This document shows positions 30,341-43,194 of a DNA stretch of 64,000 nucleotides, piece after piece. This DNA is from Symsagittifera roscoffensis (Eukaryota > Xenacoelomorpha > Acoela > Convolutidae). The translations under genes were made by a program, and so were the position numbers. The stretch is from positions 4,998,411 to 5,062,410 of the forward strand of contig NC_087064.1 in assembly GCF_963678635.1 (NCBI RefSeq), in the 5' to 3' direction. Position 1 is the first letter of the stretch; each line of letters opens with the position of its first letter. Below the pieces are notes generated by a model. That model was not told the origin of the DNA and did no database searches. It saw only the letters and a list, made by a program, of their open reading frames with translations.

Positions 30341-31400
30341 TGGGTGTATTGTTTTTCGTCGATCAGTATTATGGATTAGATTTTGGTTTTGTAACAAATC
30401 ATCTAAATCAATTGTGTGTTAGTGTGTTAGGTATTCATGTGTGTTAGTGTCTCTGCGATGGTTTCGTCGGTGAACTCGGGATGTGGAGGGGCGGAAGTAC
30501 ATACCGACGGAATATAAAGCTGTTATGAAACGACTGACTAGCGTCTAAAACAGATTCATATGCTTTTAACCGTTTCTAACAAAGCCAGTTCAATGTGTGG
30601 TCCATTAACATCGGGTCGACAAAGTCATTACTTTTTAAAACTATCGGCCAGATCTCGAAAATTAACTTATGCAAAAATAGTGAGCTAACGGTTGGGTCTC
30701 AGTATCTCCAGACCACGAGGTCATTTCTAAAAACAGGGCTACTACTTAATTATCATATTACTATTGTTTTTGTTTAGCAGATAAAAATCTTCATATCCAT
30801 CGGAAATGGATCAACCTTCCCCCCAAATCATAGCTTCTCATATTCTGAAAAACTAGTTAGATGTTAACTAAACTCAACTCAGGACATACCAGGAAGCTAA
30901 AAGTTGTAAGAAAAACTTAGGTTCAGTCTCTTCCCAAGAACCTTCCGGATTCTTGAATCCGGACAAAGAGCAGTCTTGTCCCAGTCTGGGAAGGGTATCA
31001 AAATCTTACCAATACCCCTCCAAATCCTCTGGAATTGCACCGTAACGATTGTAGCTGCACAATCGTTACAACTCGGAATGTTATTCCGTAAATTCCGTCA
31101 ACTATGATTCAGTCGTTCGCTATAACTTCTTGTACGTCTTGTCTGTTTTAGCGAAAATTGTTCTGATTTTCGCGCTTTCAGTGTTAGCGAAAATTAAAAT
31201 TGTTACGTGTCATGCACGCCCCAATCAAAATTTCAAAAACTGTTTCGTCAACCCAAATTGACCTCTCCCAATTCGTTAAATTTCATGACTAACACTGTTA
31301 ACTCGTCGAAACTGCCAATTTTCCCACTCGGCTGCTTTCAATAAAATTTCGACGACGTCATGCGTTTTGACTATTCTGGTCGAATGTCACAGGTTGAATA
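30341..31400. other. Central non-coding segment left of env relic
   Basis: Up to 30,689 it matches 34,154-34,500 inverted; beyond that no counterpart is visible because of the gap. No gene is recognised. Confidence 0.4.
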
Positions 31401-31499
31401 GGTTTGTGTTTAGGTTATTTGGGTTTTTCTTTTCTTGAGTATGCGTTGTGCTCCGCTTGGGGTGGAAAATGTTTCTGAGGGCGATGAAAAGTGGGTGAG

Positions 31500-31790
31500 T
31501 TTTAGTTCAGTGAGTGGAATATCAGTATTGTGTATTGGTTGCTGGTGTTGTATATAGTTTTATCTAAACTGTGTTCAAAGTGATTTTCGGTTATTGGGTT
31601 TGAGGTGTCATTACCAGTGCTATAAAAAGATTGAAGAATCAAAGAAGCGTCGGTATTTGACGAATTTGAATTGGATGAAAGGGTGATTGCGGGAAAGGAT
31701 GGAGTATCGGGGGTAAAAAGTAGTTGTGGAAAAAAAATTAGTAGTGGAATCGGATTAAAAAGTTTTGTCGTCAATGTCTACTGCGGGGAT
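31500..31790 (-). pseudogene. Relic of the Pro/Ser-rich ORF of the decayed element A copy
   Basis: The fragment has FTPDTPSFPAITLSSNSNSS, which corresponds in order and composition to residues about 25-70 of the ORF starting at 976. It follows the env relic as in element A. Confidence 0.5.
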
Positions 31791-33953
31791 TTCAAGAGGT
31801 TGTTGTGTCTTAAAAATTGTTCCTTTTGAGTCATCAGAATGTATGAGGGATGAAGAGAAAAATCAGAATAGAAAATCCGTGGGAGAGGAGGCCAATGATG
31901 GAGGTGACAAATCTGGCGTTGGAGGTTTGAAGGGTCAGCAAAAAATCTGTTGAGGGATTCAGTTTGGTGGCTCTTGGTGGCCTTAAACCTTTATCGTTTT
32001 GAGAATGAAAGCGAGATGAGTAAGCTTGTTCTATTATATGTTCAAATGTTTCGTTTCAATTTTGTGGCTGATGCGAGAATGAGAGATTGGGCTTCGTTGT
32101 ACTTCAAGGTTTTGATTCAGACGTAATCCTAAGGAATAGGTTGTAAATGGAACTTTTTTTGTAAATCATTGAGATTTGATAAACTGTGTAAGTGTAAATA
32201 TGCTGCAGATTTTCTGTGTGATTTTTTTTGTGGTTCATCTGTTCAAACTGTTGTGTTCTGATGTGATGTTGCAAGTCGGACTTTGAGTAAATTTACATTG
32301 AATTTCAGTCGATGATGGGATTTCTGCCTAATGCGCGTATGATATCTGTCGTAATTTTCTTCATAGGTTGCATCAGTGTAAGGTATTGTGTGGGGAGATA
32401 AAACTTATTTTTTCGGAAATTAAGTGTTTTCTTTGTTGCTATATTCGGATCAAAATGGGACGGCGGCATCCCATTTATAAAAGTGTGTCGTGGAAGTGTG
32501 TCTCCGAGAAAAACAGAAAATTTTTAGAAAATAGTTATTCTCTGGTAGCAGCGTTTGTCTGCAAAAACTTTTAAAGATGATACCATTTTTTCTGCATGTG
32601 TAGTACCAAACGATGAAAGTTGGGCAAATTTCTGAAAGTAAAAATCCTGCATCAGGGATTTTTAAAACTGCAAGTGCTAAAGATTTTAGAATTGGTGTTC
32701 GCTCTAGTTCACAAAATTGGTGAAGCAATTCACGTTTCGACAGTGACTTTTCTCGAAAAATTTTGCTCATAGTTAAATCAAATTTCATATCTAAATGTTT
32801 GTCATTTTGAAATAGTCCAAAAATTTGTGATTCATTAGAGCTGTACTATCACAGGTTTCCTTCTTGGCTATTGTTTTTTTTGGAGTGAGGCAGACATGTA
32901 AAAATTTTCATCGTCACGGTTTCTCTTTGTGGCGCTGCATCCTTGATGAGTTTTCTTGTTTTCTCATCGTATCCAATTTCAGTTTCAACTAGAATTTCAA
33001 AACATTGGGTTTTGAATAGTGGCTTCCAATATTTGCTTCGGAATTCTGTCTCCGGTTTCATTAGTTCATTTATTTCCAATTCCAGGGATGTTTTTATAGG
33101 GACTTTTAGCAGTTTTTGTTCTTCTTGGATATACTTGATCAAAAGCTTTTGATTCTTCAAAACATTTTTGGTGAAATTTTATCATTCAAGCTTGGATTTT
33201 AGCTACTTGGAGAGTGGTGCAAGTTTCCTCAGCAAACCAAACAAGGGTTGCCTGTCTTCAAGCTGTAGGGTCGAAAAATCCTTGATCAGTCTTACATGGT
33301 AAGCGAATGCCTTGACAATTTATTGTTTCATCATTTCAATTTCGTGGAAGTTCAATTTGTGTTAATTGTATTTTTCAATCAAAAAGCATAATTTCTTGAT
33401 ATAATTTTTTTTGTGCTGAGTTTACAGTTTGATGGGTCATTTTTACCGATGTGAAATCTCCAGTTTTCAACGTGAAGGACATAAGTTAATTGTCCCTATG
33501 GGCCATGATAGTGGTATGTATCGACAAGTTGCCTTCACCTAGACTTTTTTCAGGTTGATGTTGATGTGTTGAAATTATATAAAAAAAGAAAAGCACAAGT
33601 AATCGACTTTTTTCTCGAATACTGACTTAATTTAAAAGTTCTGGTCCGTGCTTGCAACCTTCAGGAATAAGATGTGATTTTTGTTTGATACTTCTTTGGT
33701 AGTATGATTTGTGATCAAGTCTTTTCTTGTTTCCGTTGGAAGCTTGTGAATAAAAAATTTTCTTTTCGGAAAACTTTCCCGTAATTTTCTAGCCTCCAAG
33801 TGTTGTAGCGCAGGCTTTGGTTAAAAAACTGGCAATTACACTTTTTGTTTCTGTTGCTTGTGATTCTGTATAGCACTGAGTGACTTGCTTGATTGCAGAT
33901 TTGTGTAATGTTTTTTTTTGTTGACTATCTTTGCTATCATAGTATACTACTAG
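31790..33953 (-). pseudogene. env: Decayed env relic of element A relative
   Basis: Minus-strand fragments in two or more frames follow the intact env in order: near 33,890-33,650 (GNKKRLDHKS-like), 33,160-32,849 (ELEINELMKPETEF region), 32,788-32,450 (LLHQFCELERTPILKSLALAVLKIP) and 31,860 (ILMTQ). These match env residues about 50-120, 320-380, 435-550 and 838. Frameshifts and stops are many. The N-terminal part is cut by the assembly gap. Confidence 0.8.
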
Positions 33954-34153
33954 NNNNNNNNNNNNNNNNNNNNNNNNNNNNNNNNNNNNNNNNNNNNNNN
34001 NNNNNNNNNNNNNNNNNNNNNNNNNNNNNNNNNNNNNNNNNNNNNNNNNNNNNNNNNNNNNNNNNNNNNNNNNNNNNNNNNNNNNNNNNNNNNNNNNNNN
34101 NNNNNNNNNNNNNNNNNNNNNNNNNNNNNNNNNNNNNNNNNNNNNNNNNNNNN
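33954..34153. other. Assembly gap, 200 N
   Basis: Exactly 200 N suggests a gap of unknown size at the centre of the inverted repeat. Confidence 0.98.
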
Positions 34154-34299
34154 GTTAGCTCACTATTTTTGCATGTAACTAAGTTAATTTTCGAGATCTG
34201 GCCGATAGTTTTAATAAGTAATGACTTTGTCGACCCGATGTTAATGGACCACACATTGAACTGGCTTTGTTAGAAACGGTTAAAAGCATATGAATCTGT

Positions 34300-36581
34300 G
34301 TTTAGACGCTAGCCAGTCGTTTCATAACAGCTTTATAATCCGTCGGTATGTACTTCCGCCCCTCCACATCCCGAGTTCACCGACGAAACCATCGCAGAGA
34401 CACTAACACACATGAATACCTAACACACTAACACACACTTGATTTAGATGATTTGTTACAAAACCAAAATCTAATCCATAATACTGATCGACGAAAAACA
34501 ATACACCCATTAAACCATTCCGCCTCTTCTTTCAGAAACATATAAATCATCTATTTGTAGCAACCACACTCGAGCACATCGCATTTGATGAAAAAAATAC
34601 CCAACAAACCCACCTATTTTTTCAACCATCCCTTCATATACAGACTTTTCCGAAGTCAACATTGTAGACATACTAACACGCATGAATATTAGATTGATGA
34701 TATTCCCTTGAGTTCTTCTATTCCGACCGTTAATATTCGAATATTTCGACCGCGCATAAAATTTACAACGCACAGTAAAATATTTTTGAAAAGGGATTAC
34801 ATTTTTGATTTCCATTCTACTAACAAAAAAAACGATCGTGTATTCGAGTATGCGCTTGAATACATCAAAGCTTATGAATCATTTTTCAGTAGCTTCGACA
34901 GTTTCCAGCTAACAATAATTTTCTTCACACCCAAAGCACGGGATATTAATTGTTCATGCGATATATTGTTCAAAACAAATTTAACCCACACACACAAACT
35001 TTATTGTTTGATTCAAAAGCACTTTATACAAGGCTCACCTTTAAAAAAATACACCACCGATCAATGTTTGTAAGTTCCAAATGCAAGGGCCCTTTTATGA
35101 ACTTAACATTTTGCATCACATGTACTAACCTGCATGACGCTCTTTACAACAACGATCCCGTCCGACAAATGTATACAATTTGTTCACTCGTTAATACATT
35201 CCCCATTGAGGAATCTCGACCGACCATCATCCCACACGATTACACCCAACCTGTGGATTTCCACTATTAGATAACATTTTTGGCACGAGGCTTAATCAAA
35301 TATTTATGACCTAAATCAAAATACTAGCCACGATTTCTCCGCTTCCCCTGATGGAATCAAGATCATCAGGCGACTTGAGCTTCTTTGGCCACTCCTTCAC
35401 ACTAAAAATGTAATCAGCATCTTGGCAAAGCTCTTTCTGCAATCACCCACAATAGATTGACTCTTCCCCGATGGATTTTTCCCCGAACCATTCTACGCGT
35501 AATTATGCCATTTTTACTTACTAAGATTCACATTTCTATAGATTTCTTCAAAATTTCTGAAATCCTCTTACCCGATTGGGATCAGGGATTAAGCTTTGAT
35601 AACCAACGTAGCTTACTAGCGCCAACGCACTACCAACATTTACAGGAAAACCCCAACATTCTTCAGCCAGATTAAACTAGACAAATATTCTTATTTTTAT
35701 TAAGGCCACATGAAACCTTATCAAAATCCCAGTCAACACTTTTTAAAGACAAACATTTTATAAGAAAAGGACACAACCAAAAAAAATCGACAAAAAAAGA
35801 CAATCAAAAAGAAATTAAGCTTATAATCAAGAGAAGAACATACTTAAAGAAATATCTTCATGTTAACTCCAACCAAATTAACCCAACAGTGAAGGACGTC
35901 CCGAGCATGCCCCGCCAGTTGCTCTATATCACGCTTAGAAACCCATCTCGCTCAATTTTCTTAAGAGTGGCTCCTGGGTTAGCTTCCCTTTAAATTAACC
36001 GAAGTAACTAAAAAGCTTCAGCGAGAACAACTAATAAAAACATAATTAAGTCTGAATTACTATAAGTGCAGATATAAAGATTGTTAAGATTTCCCAGAGT
36101 AAAATCAACGAGCAGCAAAAGGGAGATGAAAACTCGATGACATCCCGTTTATAGAAGGGTAAATTGATTAGTTTTGGTTGCCTCAGTCACAACCTCATTG
36201 GGTATATAGTATGGAGCCAACACCGCAGCAGAGGTATCCATTCAAAACGAACAACGGCCAACTCAATTTAAAAACTCAAAACATACGTATTTTTTTTTGG
36301 CGCTTCACTCAGAGAAGCCAACCCTTTGTCTCACTACTCAATCAATCACGAACGGATTATTGAGATTGCTCGTAGTCTTGCTCTAACTTACAAAATGAGC
36401 AATATACAGGACACAAATCTTCTTTCAATGCGATTTTTTAGGATTCACAACAACCCCTCAACATCATCACTTGTACTTCGCATGCAGAATCACTCTACAC
36501 TCTCTTCAAAGAATTTAGAACATACTCCATCCATCCCTCGCAAAAAACTTTAATTTAAAAACTTTCTAAGCTCTGTATTGG
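34300..36581 (+). pseudogene. Terminal-ORF relic of decayed element A copy (right)
   Basis: Plus-strand fragments mirror those of the left arm: CITCTNLHDALYNNDPVRQM (35,067-35,270), DFFKISEILLPDWDQG (35,457-35,675) and MSHYSINHERIIEIA (36,326-36,553), the last ending 28 bases before the LTR. Stops separate them. The left arm's local tandem repeat is absent here. Confidence 0.45.
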
Positions 36582-36938
36582 TGTAACCAGTTCAAAACAA
36601 GTATCTATTAGATACTTCGATAATTAGCAAAGTAAAAAATTTATAACTAACCAATTATGATCCATTACCAAAACTTACGATAAATTGTAAAGCTGAAATT
36701 ATTCATAGTTTCAGCCAGAGAATAAAAGTTGAAATAGATACGAATCAGTTGGTTTCTTCTCTCCCTTAACCTCGCAAGAACACCAGTACATTCTAGATCT
36801 ATTGAGACTAGGAATTATAAGAGTAAGAGTACGATTGGTATTAGACTAAGAATTGCACGAATCGATCTTGCCGAAAATAAGATCGAACAGCTGTTGACCC
36901 TCTCCAAATTTGATAAGTCCACCCTGAATCTAAACTCA
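36582..36938 (+). repeat. LTR of decayed element A copy (right), 357 bp
   Basis: It starts TGTAACC and ends AAACTCA, the mirror image of 27,781-28,138. Confidence 0.75.
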
Positions 36939-37375
36939 CAGTGCAGGTCAAAAACTGAACTTTGAAAAGAAAATTTATATTTTGATGGAAAAGTCCAGAA
37001 TTGTTCCAGAACACGGTAAAAATCATATATGTGCGAAAATTGAGGTTCTGGTTTTATTGTCGAAAACAGTTGGCATTCAAAAAATACCGTTGAAGAAGTT
37101 TAAATGCAAGAAAGAATAAAACAAAACAGTTTTCGGAGCTTATCAGTTTTAAGCGTAATTTCATGACAGTTAATCAGCAGTATACGGGAGAATCAGATTA
37201 TCGTTTATGGAAAAAAACGGAATTCGATACAACAAAATTGACAAAATTGTTTTAAAATTTAGTTTGGACTCAAGTTTCTAATTTTGATTAGTTTAAATCA
37301 ATAAGCAATTGTCGAACCCAAAATTTAAAAAAATGTAACAATTTTAGAATTCCAAAATGATTAATTTTCATTTAG
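36939..37375. other. Intron 5' of propeller exon (right)
   Basis: Mirror of 27,342-27,780. Nothing coding is recognised. Confidence 0.5.
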
Positions 37376-38156
37376 GTCGAGAAGACATCTTGGTAACATC
37401 CTTAAACGAAAACAATGGTCACAATGGGTTCGGAAAAGTTGTTTTATTCAGCGGACGATCCCTTAGTACAGTTTATTCAAACCCGTGGCGCCAAAGTGAG
37501 GTCCCTGCATTTCTACAAGAAATCATATCCACGAATCCCAGTAGTTCTCAACTGTTTGGATTCAGCATCGGGGAAGCCAAAACTGACCTGGATGGAAACG
37601 GGTTCTATGATTTGGTCATCGGGGACCCTGGAAAAAATGCCCAAAACTCACATGTGTATTATTCAAAATCATACATTCGTCTGATTCACGTGAATACCAT
37701 TCCGAAGCGCGTGTTGTTCACGAATTATAGCGTTGACCCTACTTGTCCAGAAAATGGATATAAATTCTGCCAAAAAATAAACATAACCATGGAAAACAGA
37801 GGAATACCGATAATTGATCCGTTCGAGCCAGATAGACCTCCATATTTTCAGAAATGGAACTTTGCCAGTTACTTCTATGTACAAGTCAAGTTCTCCAAAC
37901 AGTTCGTGAACACGCCAAAAATTAATACTGTTTTTGTATCAACTAAACCACAGAATGTTCTGTTCGGACCGCATATTGATAAACAAGAAGCTGAAATTTT
38001 TGTCTATGGCAACTTGTCAGAATTTTTTCGAGCCAAAGTTCTCGTAAACGCAGATACCAGAATTTCTTCAGGAACACTAGAACTCTCAAAACCGTCTAAC
38101 GGCAACCCGGTTCTTGCTCCGCAGATTTCTCAAGAAATTGAACTTTCGATTGGACC
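37376..38156 (+). pseudogene. Integrin alpha beta-propeller/thigh exon (right), cut by element B
   Basis: Acceptor CATTTAG|GTCGAG at 37,375/37,376. The content is as in the left arm, with DLDGNGFYDLVIGDPG and CPENGYKFC. Differences from the left copy include KVV for KVY, ENG for ENR, RPP for RTP, KIN for KMN, and GTL for GTI. The frame is open to ggacc (38,152-38,156), the target duplication of element B. Confidence 0.85.
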
Positions 38157-38410
38157 TGTCATACCTCAGGGTATGATATTCTAATTATTGAATCCGAATG
38201 GATCGATGAACCTTGTTTCTCAGTCGGAGCGAGATAAAACGACTAGTTGACAGAGAACATTAATTCAACTCTGTTTCTTATTTCAAATAGAGTTCGTCCT
38301 CTCTGTCTATCAAGGTGAAGTGACCGGCCGTCTAGGCGTTTAACATAAGATTATAAATAATATAAATAACATTCGTATAAAGTTAGTTTGTCGATCCAGG
38401 CCGGATGACA
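38157..38410 (-). repeat. Element B 3' LTR (right), 254 bp
   Basis: It is bounded by TGTCATACC and GGATGACA on the plus strand. A polypurine tract (minus-strand AAGGGGGAA) adjoins at 38,411-38,419. Confidence 0.9.
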
Positions 38411-38538
38411 TTCCCCCTTGACAACAAAATTTATAAACTATTGTTTGTTCAATTGAGTTGTAAAGTCCCTTTACGACTGACAGATTTAGAGGACTGACAG
38501 GTTTGAGTTTTATAGTCCCGATAGGACTTTTTGACATA

Positions 38539-40011
38539 TCATTTCTCTGTTTGTATGTCATCTTTGGCAATTTCCTCCCCCCGACTTTCGTGTTCCTCGT
38601 CATCTGGTAATATGTTGCTTTTCTCGTTCTGATCCGTCCCGCTTTCTTGATGTATTTTTGTATTAACGAACAAAATTTCGTTATTCTTATCGGCTGTGGC
38701 GTCATCTTCTATGGGCGAAGTTAAATCGACTACCTCGGTGTGGCCTGTTTTGTTTTTCGGGCTAATTGCTTCGATCAATTTTACACATGCTCTGTACTGG
38801 CGGGTCTTTTCATTGAAACCCATTTCTTGGATCAGGGATTTTAAACTTGGATAATTGTCCGTATGTCGTTTGTCCGGTTGTGAATCAATTTGAAATCTGA
38901 TCGGTTTTTTATTTTCTTCATCATGCTTATTGTTGATAGCGTTAATGGGTACCGGCTCCCCAAACGCATGGGAAAGCGCCGATTGGCGGTTTCTCGTCGA
39001 TTTTCGTAATGGCTCCGTTGCATTCGCGGGAGGAGTTCTTTTCTTGTTTTGCCTCTTAGGCGATTGGGCAATATCCTCGGATGAGGCCGATGATTGATCG
39101 TCATCATTTTGGTCGTCATTGTCTGATGTTGCTGGTTGTGGTGTGGTGTTGTCAGGGTTTGAAGTCCCGGCCGGGATTTCCGTTTGTGAACTCACGCCGC
39201 TGGTTTGTAGCTTTCGTGTCGGTCGCCCGCCGGTCCGTTTTCCTGTTGTTCTTGCTTTCCACTTTGTCGGACTATCCGTTTTTCCTTGTCCCAACATCTT
39301 TTCCTCTTGAGTTAAATTCTTTGGAAGGCCAGTCTTTTCGTCTTGTCTGAACATTGGATGCTGGGGAGCAGTAGGGTTCTCGATGCCTAAAAAACGTAGG
39401 CATGGTCCTGATCTCCGCGCGGATTTATAAGAAACGTAGTCACTGAGTCGAGACGGTCTGCATGGTTCGTATATTAAAGGGTTTGGGACAAATGCGGCAC
39501 CGCTATGTCTTAGTAACCTTGGTTGTTTTCCGAATGTTTGCACCCAAGCGGTGTGTGGGTTATATGTAAGATTTTTGCCGTGTATGGTTTTGTATTTCTG
39601 TTCGAATGTTCTTGGATCCTTAAGCTTTGTTGCTATTCTAACTGTTTTCCGTGCTACCTGATCTATCCGTTTTTTCGTGTTTTTGTCTACCATTCCTTGT
39701 ATTCCCTTATACCTTACGTTTAATTTATCCTTGACTATTTCTATAGCTTTAGATTTTGCACCTGTGTCTTTTTGTGTTAGTAAGTCTGAGTTTGTCAGGT
39801 TCCGCGGCATTTGAAGTTTTTGCTCTCTCTTGTTGATATTGACTTTGTCTTCTGACCACCGTTGCAAGTCGTGCTTTACTTCGGCGGGTAGGGGCGGCTT
39901 TGTAAGATTCTTTTGATCTAAACATGCATGTTTTGCATTTTCCCAGTTCAAATTGTAAGGTGAACTACTAGTTGCTACGTTTGATAAGGATGTGTTTGGC
40001 GTACGTCCCAT
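38539..40011 (-). CDS. Element B integrase C-terminal extension (right), 490 codons open
   Basis: This is the longest intact frame of element B. It begins inside the end of the integrase core (GRTPNTSLSNVATSSSPYNL) and continues through a basic region (KDKLNVRYKGIQGM, KKRIDQVARK), a conserved-looking block (PLIYEPCRPSRLSDY, GPCLRFLGIENP) and a long Ser/Asp/Lys-rich tail ending DDIQTEK. It has no recognised domain. Element integrases often have C-terminal extensions, but about 400 extra residues is long. The element around it is dead, so present expression is doubtful. Confidence 0.6.
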   Translation of the reverse strand: MGRTPNTSLSNVATSSSPYNLNWENAKHACLDQKNLTKPPLPAEVKHDLQRWSEDKVNINKREQKLQMPRNLTNSDLLTQKDTGAKSKAIEIVKDKLNVRYKGIQGMVDKNTKKRIDQVARKTVRIATKLKDPRTFEQKYKTIHGKNLTYNPHTAWVQTFGKQPRLLRHSGAAFVPNPLIYEPCRPSRLSDYVSYKSARRSGPCLRFLGIENPTAPQHPMFRQDEKTGLPKNLTQEEKMLGQGKTDSPTKWKARTTGKRTGGRPTRKLQTSGVSSQTEIPAGTSNPDNTTPQPATSDNDDQNDDDQSSASSEDIAQSPKRQNKKRTPPANATEPLRKSTRNRQSALSHAFGEPVPINAINNKHDEENKKPIRFQIDSQPDKRHTDNYPSLKSLIQEMGFNEKTRQYRACVKLIEAISPKNKTGHTEVVDLTSPIEDDATADKNNEILFVNTKIHQESGTDQNEKSNILPDDEEHESRGEEIAKDDIQTEK

Positions 40012-41201
40012 GTGGGCCTCAAATGGTGAAATTTTTGTTACGCTATGTGGTGTAATTCTGAGTGTTTTAATAATTTCGGCTCCATCTGATGCGAGTTTGT
40101 ACGGTGTATTTGTTTTGTCGATTCTCTACGCTAATCTACGCTTCAAAGTTTGTATCATCCTCTCAACTACCGCTATTGCTCTATGGTCATCTACCGGCGC
40201 AAACAATAATTCAATATTGTTTGTATGACAAAACAGTTGAAATTGTTTTTAGCTATCAATGTCTACGCTTGGTCACATCTTAATCTTCGGGGTACCGCGT
40301 TATTCGAAATTTACCGTTGCATAAATTTAATAACAATATCCGCTGTTGTGTTCGTAACGACTTTTGCAGTTGGAAATTTAGACCACTTATCTATTGCAAC
40401 TAAGATATATGCGTCTCTATTTAGTTCGTCCGGAAGGGACCCTGCAAAATCTAAATGTACTTCCTCATTGGGCTCGACTAATGGTTCCATTTGGAACGAA
40501 TGTTTTTTCCCTATGATGGGTTTTAAATTTTTACCTTGCTATGTGCAGCGTTTGTAGTTTTGTGCCATCTGCACAATTGCCCGATGTATATGGGGAAACC
40601 AGACATGGTTACTTAAGTCCAACATCGCTGCCGATCCCGGATGTGTCAAAAGCAGACTGTCGAGCACTGTCTGCCTCAATTGTGTTGAAATGACGACTCT
40701 CTCGTCTATGAGGGGGCAATCCTCTCGGACATGGAGCCTGATCCGAATATTGTGCCAGTACTGACCGTAGGAGGCCTTGATTGCTTCCCAATCCCTCTTC
40801 TTAACGAAGTTAATTAAGGGACGAAGATTTTGATCTTTCCTGGTGACTGCAGCGATGAATCTAACGCCCAATACTCGCTGTAGTCTCTGTCTGAATAATG
40901 GTGTGTCCTCTTCTGATTCCACCGTGTTTGTAGCTTTCTCCACCGTGGCGACCAGTTCTTCTGTGATCATTTCGTGACTGGCTTCTAACGTAGCCGATCC
41001 CATTGTTGGTGTTTCTATGTTATGTGTCCGTTCTTCTTGCGCACAGATATTTGGGTCTCCACGACTGATACAGATTTCTGCGGTGTCTCTGCTTTTATCG
41101 GGTGTTTGTGTAGCTGTTGTTGTATTTCGTGGTTCGGGTGTAGATGTTTGTTTAGTTGTTGTTGTAGTATTTGATTTCAATTGTGTCGGTGTCATTTTCA
41201 T
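40012..41201 (-). pseudogene. pol: Element B integrase (right)
   Basis: The frame 41,201-40,539 holds the HHCC domain (LLTHPGSAAMLDLSNHVWF ... YKRC). The catalytic core 40,530-40,040 is interrupted but shows LDFAG-like and CDQA-like positions. The preceding part is a Thr/Gln-rich linker (TTTTTKQTSTPEP). Confidence 0.75.
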
Positions 41202-41582
41202 GTTGTAACTTGGTTTGATTCGGACCGTTCTGTTTTCAGATGTATTTGTGTCTGTGAAGGTGATCTACGGGAAATTTGATTTTTTACTGGTGTCTACCTT
41301 CTTAGCCGATAGTACTTCGCTGGTATCCCGTACGGGTGTTGTTGTTGATGTGTCGTGCTCTTGTTGTGGCGATTTCGTTACATCAGGATTTCCTTTTTTT
41401 CCCTTCGTGGGAGGTCGCTTATGCCATCTGGGGTCCGAAAGGCTTTCTTCTCTATCAGACGGACCCTGCCAGTTCTGAGTTGACTCGTTTCGTCCTCTTG
41501 GCTCTGATAACTTAAGCTCCGGTGGGATGAATCCTCCTTTAAAACCCTTGGTTTCCTTACGGCTCATTGCTGAGTTGTTATT

Positions 41583-42500
41583 TTAATGAATTGAAATTTT
41601 GTGGGCAGAATTTTTACAGTTTGTTTGGTACTGTTGAGATAGAGATCGAAAAAGAGTTGACTGATCTACAGCAGATTTTGAGTGAGACTGATTTCTGTTT
41701 TTAGTTTGGCAATGACCGGTTGCGGAATGTTTGGAATGTTTCATTGCTAACTGAGTGTTTGAAGCAGCATTCAATAACCCTTTGTTTATCGCGCGCTTTT
41801 TGATCAGCTCATATGGTGCTTTATTCTGATTGGCCAGACTATTTAGAATGATATTGTCAATCATTTCCAGACTATTACTGAATGTCCTAATTGATGCTAC
41901 AACCAATTCTTCATCATACTCACTAGGGGATATTGCCAATCCAACCGGATTTCGAGACATGTAGTCAATTAATCCCATTTTACTTTCGGCAAGATGTTTG
42001 ATATCGAAGTGGAAGGGAATTTATTGGTCAATCCAACGTGTGAGCCGGCTTTGACTTGTTTTTGATCGTTCGCTTGCGTTTAACGCGCTGATTAAAGCTT
42101 GATGGTCAGTGATGACGGTAAATTGTTTTCCATATAGATAGTATTTAAAATGTTCGATTGCCCACACGACCCCTAATAGCTCAAGTTCGTTTACAGAATA
42201 TTTTTCCTCTAATGAGTTCAGAAAACGTGACGCATAAGCTACGGCGACCCAATCTTCTGGCGAATATTGTTCGAGCGCAGCTCCTAACCCTGTAGTTGAA
42301 GCATCGCATACGATGCGAGTGTCAAGATGTTGGTCAAAATGTTTGTTTTGTGTTATCTCAGATACCAATTTTAATACGTTTTTAAATGTTGTGTTATGTT
42401 CTGTGGATCATTCGAGTGGTTTGTTCTTTTCTGTGTTTTTTAGTAACGGACGTAGGGCGGCAGCGGTTCGTGCCAATTTTGGTATGTATCGTGTGAGATG
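41583..42500 (-). pseudogene. pol: Element B RNase H and linker (right)
   Basis: Two frames carry the motifs: 42,368-42,021 (CDASTTGLGAALEQ, VITDHQAL, RLTRWIDQ) and 41,978-41,583 (GLIDYMSRNP and linker). A stop near 42,020 separates them. The domain is otherwise the same as in the left copy. Confidence 0.75.
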
Positions 42501-42594
42501 ATGTATGGAACCCATAAAACTTTTTAATTGTATAAAATGTTTTTGGTAGTAATAATTTTTCGATGGCCTCAGTCTTTCTTACAAGTGCTTTTGT

Positions 42595-43194
42595 TCACTC
42601 GCTATTAACTGTAAATCCTAACCATTCAACTTGTTTGCATGCAAATTTACATTTATCCAATGATATCGCCAGGTTTTCCTCGTCCAGTTTTTTCAGAACT
42701 GATTGCAGTTTTTGTTTGTGTACATCCAACGATCCTTTTGTGACGATTAGAATATCGTCCAAGAAGGCATAAGTGCTCGTGCAGTTTGTAAGGGTTAGAT
42801 CGATTGCTTTCTGAAATTTAGCTGGCATATCCGTGAGGCCATAAAACTCTGTTTGGAACTGATAAGTCCCAGTGGCGTTACCACCAATAAGACTAAAGTT
42901 GCATTGTTCTCTGGTTGTTTTGTCCAAAGGGATTTGTGAATATTCGTAGCGAAGGTCGAGTGTTGAGAATAGTGTTTGTTTGGATTTGTCTGATTTTACC
43001 ACCTGTGCATTATTATCCAACAGCAATTCAATGTTAGGCATTTGGTATTTGTTCTTGTGAATGAATTTGTTGATTTTCTTGGTGTCTAAGGCGAGTTTGA
43101 CTGTTTGATCTTTTTTTAATGTGATGACAATTGGACTAATAAATTGTTGATCTGAGCATTTATCTAGTTTGATAATGTTGTTCTGATCCATCAA
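42595..43194 (-). pseudogene. pol: Element B reverse transcriptase (right)
   Basis: The 199-codon frame covers LALDTKKINKFIHKNKYQMP, STLDLRYEYSQIPL, FYGLTDMPAKFQ and FLDDILIVT (catalytic DD) to EWLGFTVNSE. It keeps more of the RT start than the left copy but breaks after the thumb region. Confidence 0.8.

Larger units (their letters stand above)
13031..30689 (+). repeat. Left arm of a ~17.7-kb inverted repeat
   Basis: The arm matches 34,154-51,916 in reverse complement along its whole length, including the integrin exons, element B, the MITE and the decayed element A. The 275-codon integrin exon ORF differs at about six residues between arms; the protease ORF of element B differs at about 8 of 98. 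The inner limit is set by the gap in the other arm; the outer limit is set by the insertion of element A. Confidence 0.9.
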
